From NCBI RefSeq assembly GCF_014534745.1, contig NZ_JACVVP010000005.1, positions 1 to 64,000 on the forward strand: 64,000 nt of DNA, in the 5' to 3' direction. The DNA is from Flammeovirga sp. EKP202 (GTDB taxonomy: Bacteria; Bacteroidota; Bacteroidia; Cytophagales; Flammeovirgaceae). The notes under the pieces were generated by a model. It saw nothing but the letters and a program-made list of their open reading frames with translations. It searched no databases and was not told the origin of the DNA. A program made the position numbers and the translations under genes. Shown in pieces: positions 8,558 through 16,209 of this stretch; position 1 is the stretch's first letter; each line of letters starts with the position of its first letter.

Positions 8558-9586
8558 TTATTTCGATCCTCCAGTAAGTAAGAAATAAGCACTCGCCCAA
8601 CTTGCATGGTCTCCCCCTTTTTCTCCATCTTCCTCGTCAACAATTAGTTGCACCTCTTTTTTTCCTGCCACGTCAAGTACCAGTCTTTCCGGCTTTTGCT
8701 TCGTAGACTTGATTGCTCCACTGTTAAATACCTCCTGACCATCAACCAAGATGCGCATTCTGATTGTGCCTGCGTTAGAATCATTGGCACCTGGCGTTAC
8801 TACAAATTGCTTGTAATTAGACTCTACAGGATAAATCAAAGTGGATGGAGCATGAACACCTACACCTTTGTTGAATTTCTTACCTTTCAAGCTAATCTTT
8901 CCGCCTTCAATCCCTTCATTGTTCATCACTCTCCAGTAAGAGTCTACCGTTGAGGCTAACTCTTTCGTTAGATATACTTTTTCACCCGGTAACTCATCAT
9001 CTGCTAATTCTGCTTCTAACTTGGCCAAAAGACCAGGATTCTTTGGTTTGTTTTCTTTTTTACCTTCCACAAAAAACGCTTCAGCCCAATCTGCGTGGTC
9101 TCCCCCTTGGTTTTCTAAAGCATCTACCTGTAAAGAGATTATTGTCGCTCCAGTAACATCAATTGCGTTCAGTTTTGGAGTATATTTTTTGTTCTTACTT
9201 GAAATGACACCAGAATTAAAAACCTCCTCGTTGTCTACTTTTATGGTCATTTTAAAAGGCCCTTGATGTGCATCATCCGCGCCTGGAACCACATAAAAAT
9301 ATTGAGCTTTTGATGGTACTTTAAATGTTAAGTTTGAAGGAGCGTGTACACCAAGACCTTTTTTATACTCAACGCCTTGAATACTTAATTTCTCACCACT
9401 TACCGCTTTGTCTTCATTTACTCTCCAATAGGATTGACTATTCGTTAGAGCATCCTTTCCGTTGAGGTATACTCTTTTTCCTTTCATGATTTCTACTTCT
9501 GCTGGAGTCGTTTCAGTTTGAGCATACACACCTGCATTAAGAATAAGAAGCGTTCCTAATGCTAATAATTTCTTTTGAACTTTCAT
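8558..9586 (-). CDS. Secreted protein with two tandem NPCBM/NEW2 domains
   Basis: A 342-residue protein with a signal peptide (residues 1-22, ending VYAQ). Two copies of the NPCBM galactose-binding-like beta-sandwich follow, at about 32-175 and 203-338. Each begins 'K..YL....A...S.SYWRV', continues 'G..YKKGLGVHAPS' / 'KFNKGVGVHAPS' and ends 'GGDHADWAEAFF' / 'GGDHASWASAYF'. NPCBM domains usually bind galactose-rich glycans and are attached to hydrolases, so a stand-alone pair is a likely secreted glycan-binding protein. It has no catalytic domain. Monocistronic, opposite in strand to the DUF6377 gene. Confidence 0.9.
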   Translation of the reverse strand: MKVQKKLLALGTLLILNAGVYAQTETTPAEVEIMKGKRVYLNGKDALTNSQSYWRVNEDKAVSGEKLSIQGVEYKKGLGVHAPSNLTFKVPSKAQYFYVVPGADDAHQGPFKMTIKVDNEEVFNSGVISSKNKKYTPKLNAIDVTGATIISLQVDALENQGGDHADWAEAFFVEGKKENKPKNPGLLAKLEAELADDELPGEKVYLTKELASTVDSYWRVMNNEGIEGGKISLKGKKFNKGVGVHAPSTLIYPVESNYKQFVVTPGANDSNAGTIRMRILVDGQEVFNSGAIKSTKQKPERLVLDVAGKKEVQLIVDEEDGEKGGDHASWASAYFLLTGGSK

Positions 9587-9807
9587 TTCAAACCTCTTTA
9601 AAATAATAAAAATATCGTTGGATGACTAGTCTCTTTGTTTCACGGACTAATCGCGTTAATCAAATTGTTTTGAATCACACTTAAAGGTAAAATGTTGATC
9701 TTTTACAGGTATGCTCTAATCTTTCATTTCTTATAACAGAATATTCGGATAAGGTTTAGATTAAAATTCAATATTACACAAACAATTGATTTACAGAGCA
9801 ACTACAC

Positions 9808-10243
9808 TATAAACAAAATTATCGTCAACTTTCAATTGAGCTTTCTAGCAGAATTTATGAGATCTACTTTCAAGCTTCTTTCTTCTTCATTTTTGTCTTG
9901 AAACAAAAACGAAGCAAAAAATTCAAGGCTTAGAAGTCAAAAGCTAAATTTCATTCCCCTCGCCTAAATGATTTTAAACTCGCTAAAGCTCAAACAAAAA
10001 AATCATTTTTAACGGCTCACTTCATGAAATTCTTAACGCTTTTACCTTCAAGGCCGGGGTAGTTACTACTAAATGATTATCTGATTACAGATCAAAAGAT
10101 AAAGGTTTTATAATAATCTTCTAAAATGTAGTGCTGTAGGGACGTTTTATTAAAACGTCCTCACGAACCACAATACATTACTATTTATCCTTCATACAAG
10201 AAATTGCATTGATTAACGAAAACTTAGTTTACAATGTAATTAG
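9808..10243 (-). repeat. Dispersed intergenic repeat, copy R5 (near full length)
   Basis: Terminal motifs TACACTATAAACAAAATTAT (left) and the complement of TTTTCGTTAATC-type sequence at the right (AACGAAAACTTAGTTTACAA) form imperfect inverted ends. Inside, module A runs on the minus strand from about 10070 back to 9845, followed by module C whose 21-bp palindrome at 10140-10160 has perfect 10-base arms around one central base. No credible ORF. This repeat accounts for most of the gap between the NPCBM gene and the next small gene. Confidence 0.85.
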
Positions 10244-10662
10244 TATACAGTGAAACCTATACAAAAAAATGAAAGTGGCTACTTGTCACTGTTTCTCTTT
10301 GTGAAAGCGTCATTTTTAATACAAAAGGAGAGATTATTATAGAATTAAATAGTAATAATGAAAGATTAGCAACAAAAAGAAAAGATGTAAACCAATACTT
10401 TTGTAATGATAATATTGGTTTATCATGTAAGGTAAGGATTGGGTAAATGTCATTTCACTTTTCCAAAGTTTCGACCCAATGATTGGGATAGAAACTGGAG
10501 TGCATTTACCCTTTTTTACACTAAAACCCAATTTGATCCTTTGCATCAAAAAAATACTCTGATAAAATAGGGGGGGATAAAAAACTAAAGTTTGATGGAG
10601 ATTCTTGGAATGACCGACACAATAATGAAAAGAAATGATGCCCCTCCTTTTCAATTTTGCAT

Positions 10663-10691
10663 AAAAAAATCCCACATAAAATGTAGGATTC
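10663..10691 (-). terminator. Terminator of the 71-residue gene
   Basis: On the minus strand an imperfect stem AATCCTACAT/ATGTGGGATT is followed by seven T residues, about 30 bases after the stop codon of the small gene, which supports that gene being expressed. Confidence 0.65.
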
Positions 10692-10721
10692 CGTTGTTTG
10701 TCATTTATTGTTAAAGACCAG

Positions 10722-10937
10722 TTAACTGAGCAGATCTTCAATTCTTTTCTCTGCTTGTTCCACTGAAGAATAAGTTTCTGTCTTTCCGAATAGATTTCCT
10801 TTTAGATCATATATTTCATACTTCCCGTGTTGGACATAACATGGATATACTAACGATATCTCTCCTTTCACTGATTTATACGTTACCGCATCAGCAAAGG
10901 GACCATTTTGAAACGATTTTTGAATTTTACTTTCCAT
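10722..10937 (-). CDS. Small hypothetical protein (71 aa)
   Basis: Encodes MESKIQKSFQNGPF... with a predicted beta-rich middle (GEISLVYPCYVQHGKYEIYDLKGNLFGKTETYSS) and a C-terminal helix (VEQAEKRIEDLL). No signal peptide or membrane segment, so probably cytosolic. I do not recognise the family. Reasons to think it real are a sensible amino-acid composition compared with the low-complexity shadow ORFs around it and a terminator-like hairpin directly downstream. Nothing in the neighbourhood suggests a role. Confidence 0.55.
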   Translation of the reverse strand: MESKIQKSFQNGPFADAVTYKSVKGEISLVYPCYVQHGKYEIYDLKGNLFGKTETYSSVEQAEKRIEDLLS

Positions 10938-11084
10938 TTCTATATCTTCTTTATAATGTTATTATACGTAAGAAAAGAAGATTAGTCTTGAGAATTTAAA
11001 CTTATTACTAATTGGTATATAAAAAAGTGAGCTATATATAATCCGATCTTATATTAATTCCGTAATTTTTTATGAATAGTAAAT

Positions 11085-11304
11085 GGTTATGTATTGTGGT
11101 TCGCGAGGTCGTTGCAATGCAACGACCCTACAAAAGAAGATTTTCACAAAGCATTCACCTTATAATATGTATTTAAGTAATCATTTTGTAGTTCTTTCAC
11201 TGGTGCAAATGTTAAGCGATAACAGCATTCGTGACCTACAGATCATCAGAAATCTCCTGATTTCTAAAAACCACAAATAGTCGAAAATTTAATTTATAAT
11301 GCAA
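11085..11304 (+). repeat. Dispersed intergenic repeat, copy R6 (modules C and B)
   Basis: Module C with flank TGTGGTTCGCGA and a perfect palindrome at 11107-11127 (10-base arms, one central base), then CCTACA. After about 75 bases of unrelated sequence comes module B (ACTGGTGCAAATGTTAAGCG at about 11199, the hairpin GAAATCTCCTGATTTC) and the terminal motif. A short ORF across it is only a translation of the repeat. Confidence 0.8.
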
Positions 11305-11361
11305 TAAGGCCCATTTTAGCAAATGGACCTTACTCTATCATCTATAACCGTATTACACTAT

Positions 11362-12840
11362 TTAAAGCGTTGCATTTGCGTCATAAATCATTGTCCCTAC
11401 ACAATTTGCTGGAATTGTAACAATATAAGATTTATCGACACCTGTCATTTTAAAATTGATCTTCTTTTGTGCCTCTGAATAGTTCATTAGAAGTGTCACT
11501 ATTTTACCTTCTGGCGTTAGGAAAGATACATTTGGTAAATCGCCCATTTCATTGGACTTAATTCTATGCGAACCTGTAGGAATAAATTTAGAAGCTTGAC
11601 CTACTGTATAGTAAGCCACGTTTCTCTGTACAGTATTTCCGTCAATTGTCAATCCACCTAAACACAAAGTACAACCTCCATCTGTATGAGGTTCTTGGTT
11701 TGAATCAGCAGCTAAATTCCACTCCAAAACCGTTCTACTCCAGTTTCTTGTTGCACCAATAAACATATTTTCAAAGTGCCACATCAATGTTCCTCCAAAA
11801 TCACCGTCGTTGGAGCCAACCCACTGTTCTGTAAAATAAACTGCTTTTGATGGATCTGCTGCCTTAACAGTGGATAACGCTGAGATATCACCTGCGTATA
11901 GGTGGAATGCAGAACCATTGATGTATTGATTGGCGTCAGAATTGATAATGCTAATTGGATAATCCGGACGATCACAATTGTGGTCATACGTGATGATCTT
12001 AGTGGCAATACCTGCTGCTTGGAATTTTGGTCCTAAATGCCCTGCTATAAACGCTGACATTTCATCTGCATGCATCAATAAACTCGGTACATTACCAGGG
12101 TGAAGGGGTTCATTTTGAATTGTAATTGCATCAATAGTAATTCCCTCTGCGGCGTAAGCTTGAATATATTTTACAAAGTAATCTGCATATACACCATAGA
12201 GTGAGGTCATTAACGATCCTCCTTTGTAATCTTTATTGGTTTTCATCCATGTAGGTGGCGACCAAGGAGATCCTAATATTTTTATTGATGGATTAATGGC
12301 CAATATTTCTTTCAGTACTGGAATTAGGTTTTCTTTGTCCTTTTGGATCGAAAAATTATTTAAACTTTCATCTTCTGTTTCAGCATAAGAGAAAGGGTAA
12401 GCATCTAAATCAGAAGCTCCAACACTCACTCTTAGATAATTAACGCCAATTTCTCCTTCATCATTACCAAACAGTTCTTGAAGAAGTTGGGCTCTAGCCG
12501 CTGAAGACATATTATTTAAGTGCAATGCACTACCTCCTGTCAAAGTGAAGCCAAAACCATCAATTTCTTGGTAGGTATGTGATTTATCGACTCTTAATGT
12601 CGAAAATGTATTATCATCTCCTATTGAAAATGCCCCCTCGATTAAACGAAGTCCTTGATTTTTTTGACCTCTAACATCATCTTGTGATGTGATATACAGT
12701 TGAAGATTCGACACATCGCCTGTTGGTGGAGGAGGAATAGCTATACTATCTGCCTTCTCCGTACATGATGTATTCCCAAATGATGTTATCATCATTAAAA
12801 CAATCCCTAGTAATGTATTCATATTTCCCTTTTTCATCAT
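11362..12840 (-). CDS. GH30 family glycoside hydrolase (lipoprotein)
   Basis: A 492-residue enzyme at the distal end of a susC-susD-susE operon. The leader ends near Cys26 and looks like a lipoprotein signal, suggesting an outer-membrane-attached enzyme. The barrel shows the GH30 hallmarks: 'PWSPPTWMKTN' near 192, the acid/base Glu244 in Q-N-E-P, and the nucleophile Glu338 in F-T-E-Q-W; a beta-sandwich (about 415-490) packs at the C-terminus. GH30 acts on beta-linked substrates such as beta-1,6-glucan, glucosylceramide or xylan; the WSPPTWMK and NEP context fits the GH30_1/_3 clan best, making beta-1,6-glucan a reasonable guess. The first two codons are both Met and a third candidate start (Met7) exists. 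Confidence 0.92.
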   Translation of the reverse strand: MMKKGNMNTLLGIVLMMITSFGNTSCTEKADSIAIPPPPTGDVSNLQLYITSQDDVRGQKNQGLRLIEGAFSIGDDNTFSTLRVDKSHTYQEIDGFGFTLTGGSALHLNNMSSAARAQLLQELFGNDEGEIGVNYLRVSVGASDLDAYPFSYAETEDESLNNFSIQKDKENLIPVLKEILAINPSIKILGSPWSPPTWMKTNKDYKGGSLMTSLYGVYADYFVKYIQAYAAEGITIDAITIQNEPLHPGNVPSLLMHADEMSAFIAGHLGPKFQAAGIATKIITYDHNCDRPDYPISIINSDANQYINGSAFHLYAGDISALSTVKAADPSKAVYFTEQWVGSNDGDFGGTLMWHFENMFIGATRNWSRTVLEWNLAADSNQEPHTDGGCTLCLGGLTIDGNTVQRNVAYYTVGQASKFIPTGSHRIKSNEMGDLPNVSFLTPEGKIVTLLMNYSEAQKKINFKMTGVDKSYIVTIPANCVGTMIYDANATL

Positions 12841-12855
12841 TATTTAGAATATTAA

Positions 12856-12906
12856 AGAGAGCACTCCATTGCCAATACGCAAGTTCATCAACAAAGAATG
12901 CTCTCT
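12856..12906. other. Inverted repeat in the susE-GH30 intergenic gap
   Basis: Perfect 8-base arms AGAGAGCA and TGCTCTCT, 35 bases apart, lie between the susE stop and the GH30 start. It could be a stabilising or attenuating stem that tunes GH30 expression relative to the upstream binding proteins. No U-run follows on the minus strand. Confidence 0.5.
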
Positions 12907-12911
12907 ATAGT

Positions 12912-14687
12912 TTAGTTAATTGTGTAAGCTGCTGTTTTGTAATCTTTAGCAACTTCCAATGTGATGGAATACGTCCCATCTGAAGTTATAAACTTGAAGT
13001 TTGCCACATTCACACCCTCTTCTACTGAAGCTTTATTTGTTGCACTGCCAGACATTGCCGTTGCATCATCAGTTGACCCTGCCGCATCTGAAACACCAAA
13101 CTCTACATCCCATGGAGAATTGAATTTTGAGTCATGTCCTCCTGTAAGATTTTGGTCTGTAATTTTAAAAGTATATGGATGTTCGTAAGTCATAGGTATT
13201 TCTTCACGGTCATCCCAACCTGTACCATCCATCCAGTGGAATAATAAAATGTTGTAATACTGCCACTCTACTTTCGGTGCGTCAAAATCCACCTTTAATT
13301 GGTAAGCTTGATCTCTCGCTACAGTAATTTCACCTTCTCCTTCTATAAAATAAGGAGCCCCTTTTACATTATTAGCATCTGGAGTTTCCGTCTCTCCAAT
13401 TTGACCTAATAATGAATACGCAGTACCGGTCCCATCTGAAGCTGAGTTTAGTGTGTAGTTGACAGAAGCTTGCAACGCAAAATAATGTGGTGCAGTAAAC
13501 ACATTTCCATCTTTAATCAGTTCAACTACTTCTGATCCATCGCCAGGTATTAAGAATAACGCTTCAGGAGCTTCGATTGGTCCTGGTGTTGGAATGTCTA
13601 ATTCTATCTCTTCAAAAGTGTAAGTATAGGCTGATCCTAGGAAGTCAAATGAAACAATGTAATCGCCTATGTTTGCATTCTGAAGGTCTTCTTTTGACAG
13701 TCCTACTGCATCTGCATAAGGTTCATAAAGTAAATTAGTTGTACCAGGTGATTGCTTATACATACGTCCCCAATCTCCGTCAATTCTTAATACAAAACCA
13801 CCTTCTTTCAGTAAAGAAACGGTATCTTGGAATAAACCATTTCCTTGATAAGCTAAGGCTACATCACCGCCCCATTCACCTTCAATTGGTGTACCTACGA
13901 TTCCGATATGATCGATTTTTTCTAATGAAAGAGTTTCATTTTTAAGGTCTAATGCTACTCTGAAAATACCACTTTCTATAGCAGTGACCATACCTCCACA
14001 AAGCTTTACCTTGTTGTCTTCCACACCATAATGCAATGCCGGCTCCTCTTGTGCGCTAACAAACTCAAAAGTCTCATCTTTTGTCAGTGCTGTAATGGTC
14101 TCAAAGAATGTCGTATTTCCGTCCCCATCTTTAAAGGCCTTCATTGGGATCGCGTCAGCCATTACATTTCCAACTTCAGTGGCTGCCCCAAACAAATACA
14201 TTTCATTAGGAATTGGATCAGTAGAAAAACGTTTGAATTGAATCGGTGAAGATGAATAAGATATTCTTGATAGAGAATTCGCTTTTATGCCCCATTTTAA
14301 TGTTGAAGCAACACCTTTCTCATAACATCCTTTTGCTAAGGCCTCATCTATTTCTTGATACGAAACACTTGCAGTAAGGCCTCTCCCATTTTCATCTGCT
14401 TCTACTTCCAACAATGGGTTATCATAAGAAGAAGAAGTATCGCTGACCAATACCACCGAGTAAGTAATAATATAATCTGCCGTATTAACAGCGGCTTCCC
14501 ATTCAAAATCAACGGTCTCTGATGGGAAAATTTCATCTAATTCTATCGTTGCATTTGCTTGAGGAAGGATGGAAGTGGGAACTGATAAATCCCAATTTCC
14601 TTCAGGTTGCATATTCGATTTTGTAGTACACCCGAAAGCCAAAGCCAACAGAAATGAAAGTACTACTGCTATTGTATTTTTACTCAT
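12912..14687 (-). CDS. SusE/SusF-like surface glycan-binding lipoprotein
   Basis: A 591-residue lipoprotein (leader MSKNTIAVVLSFLLALAFGC, lipidated at Cys20). After a SusE-type Ig-like domain (about 40-155, with TVDFEWEAAVNTADYIITYSV) come repeated starch-binding-like modules: one opening at 'PNEMYLFGAATEVGN', another with 'GIVGTPIEGEWGGDVAL', and a C-terminal pair beginning 'EALFLIPGDGSEV' and 'YNILLFHWMDGTGWDD'. Such proteins sit on the outer leaflet, bind the polysaccharide and help deliver it to SusCD. Its place directly after susD supports the role. The ligand is unknown; the downstream GH30 hints at a beta-glucan. Confidence 0.88.
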   Translation of the reverse strand: MSKNTIAVVLSFLLALAFGCTTKSNMQPEGNWDLSVPTSILPQANATIELDEIFPSETVDFEWEAAVNTADYIITYSVVLVSDTSSSYDNPLLEVEADENGRGLTASVSYQEIDEALAKGCYEKGVASTLKWGIKANSLSRISYSSSPIQFKRFSTDPIPNEMYLFGAATEVGNVMADAIPMKAFKDGDGNTTFFETITALTKDETFEFVSAQEEPALHYGVEDNKVKLCGGMVTAIESGIFRVALDLKNETLSLEKIDHIGIVGTPIEGEWGGDVALAYQGNGLFQDTVSLLKEGGFVLRIDGDWGRMYKQSPGTTNLLYEPYADAVGLSKEDLQNANIGDYIVSFDFLGSAYTYTFEEIELDIPTPGPIEAPEALFLIPGDGSEVVELIKDGNVFTAPHYFALQASVNYTLNSASDGTGTAYSLLGQIGETETPDANNVKGAPYFIEGEGEITVARDQAYQLKVDFDAPKVEWQYYNILLFHWMDGTGWDDREEIPMTYEHPYTFKITDQNLTGGHDSKFNSPWDVEFGVSDAAGSTDDATAMSGSATNKASVEEGVNVANFKFITSDGTYSITLEVAKDYKTAAYTIN

Positions 14688-14706
14688 TTTCTTGAAAGTT
14701 TAGCGT

Positions 14707-16191
14707 CTATAATGGATTCTGTTCTAATTCAGGATTAAGATCCAACTCTTGTTGAGGAATTGGTAATAACATTTTCGCTTCCGTCATATTATAATCCACT
14801 GCCTGACCTGTTCTAAGATCAATTTCCACGAGATTGTTCATTGTACTCACCGCAATATTGTGTCTTACTAAATCATCCCAACGGTGTCCTTCTTGTGCCA
14901 ATTCCAAACGTCTTTCCAAAAGGATTTTAGTTCTTAACTCCTCTTTTGATAAACCTCCGCTTACTGCTTCTAAGTTGGCTCTTGATCTGATTTTATTTAA
15001 CTCAATCACTGCGGCACCGCTCTGACCTGTTTCATTCAAGGCTTCCGCTTTTAGTAAAACAATATCTCCAAAACGAATCAAGTAAGGTCTGTCTGTTGAG
15101 GCCCAGCCCATTGCTTTTTTCCATTTATAAGAAAACGGAATGCTTGAACCTGTCGAATTTCCCCAATATTCATCTACCCAATTTACTTCTTCGAAAAGAA
15201 CCGATGCTCCTTTTCTTGTCGCATCACCTTCTGCGTCATAAGCTGCGATGAGGTCTTGTGATGGCGTGACAAATTTTCTCCAAGAATCACCTGATATTGA
15301 CGGAGGAAGCAAAAGTTGTGGAGCGAAGTTTCCTTCATCTGTTCCTAAGTATTGCACTTCAATAATTGATTCCGCGTTATTATAATGTTCTCCATCAAAA
15401 AGATGAGCATAGTTGGATAGTAAAGTATAAGCTGCTGCTGATTTTTCTACTTTATCAATTGCCACTAACGCATTGTCCCACTCGTGGTGTTGAGCATAGA
15501 CCTTTGCCAATAATGCGTTGGCTGCACCTGCTGTCGCTCTTGCTTTATTGGTAGAACCACCTAAGTCATTACCATTTTCATCCGTATAAAAATCTGGAAG
15601 AAAATTTGCCGCATCGGTTAAATCAGTAATGATCTGTTGATACACTTCATCTACCGTATTTCTTGGTACTCTTACATCTTCAGGCTGCGTTGATTTTGTA
15701 GGCTCAAGAATCAATGGCACACCACCGTGTAATTTGACTAAAGTGAAATAATAATAAGCTCTAAGGAATAATGCTTCCCCTTTAATCTCCGCTTTTCGTT
15801 CTTCTGTCATCTTTGGATCATCCACCAATTCTGCTTTTTCAATGACAGTATTGGCCTTTAAGATACCATTATATATTTGAGACCAATTTTTGAACAAACG
15901 GGAATTAATGGGTGTGATGGTCAATAAGTCGGCCTCAAATACTTCTGGATTATCCCCTCCTGCGTAGGCGTTATCGGAACGAATATCACTAAAAATAACA
16001 TGGTCCCACACATAGTACTCTGCAGACTGAAATGTTTCGTAAACACCTACTAACGCACTTTCAATTTGAGAAGCTTTATTGTAGGCATTGTCTGTTGTTT
16101 CCTCTGAAATAGGCTGAACATCTAAGAATGCATTACATGACATAGTACCCAATGCAATTCCTGCCGCTACGATATATTTTTTCAATTTCAT
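14707..16191 (-). CDS. SusD/RagB family nutrient-binding outer-membrane lipoprotein
   Basis: A 494-residue SusD homologue, which forms the lid of the SusC transporter and binds the oligosaccharide on the cell surface. Leader MKLKKYIVAAGIALGTMSCN with lipidation at Cys19. Typical features: 'CNAFLDVQPISEETTDNAYN' at the mature N-terminus, TPR-like helices ('ALFLRAYYYFTLVKLHGGVPLI'), and the C-terminal family signature 'ILLERRLELAQEGHRWDDLVRH' and 'LLPIPQQELDLNPELEQNP'. Only 18 bp separate it from susC and 19 bp from susE, so the three genes are co-transcribed. Confidence 0.97.
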   Translation of the reverse strand: MKLKKYIVAAGIALGTMSCNAFLDVQPISEETTDNAYNKASQIESALVGVYETFQSAEYYVWDHVIFSDIRSDNAYAGGDNPEVFEADLLTITPINSRLFKNWSQIYNGILKANTVIEKAELVDDPKMTEERKAEIKGEALFLRAYYYFTLVKLHGGVPLILEPTKSTQPEDVRVPRNTVDEVYQQIITDLTDAANFLPDFYTDENGNDLGGSTNKARATAGAANALLAKVYAQHHEWDNALVAIDKVEKSAAAYTLLSNYAHLFDGEHYNNAESIIEVQYLGTDEGNFAPQLLLPPSISGDSWRKFVTPSQDLIAAYDAEGDATRKGASVLFEEVNWVDEYWGNSTGSSIPFSYKWKKAMGWASTDRPYLIRFGDIVLLKAEALNETGQSGAAVIELNKIRSRANLEAVSGGLSKEELRTKILLERRLELAQEGHRWDDLVRHNIAVSTMNNLVEIDLRTGQAVDYNMTEAKMLLPIPQQELDLNPELEQNPL

Positions 16192-16209
16192 GATTTCTTT
16201 GACTTTGGA

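Noticed and set aside
10337-10741. A 134-codon minus-strand ORF
   Set aside because: It overlaps the 71-residue gene and its terminator hairpin, has a Phe/Tyr/Leu-rich composition typical of AT-rich noise, and lacks a domain.
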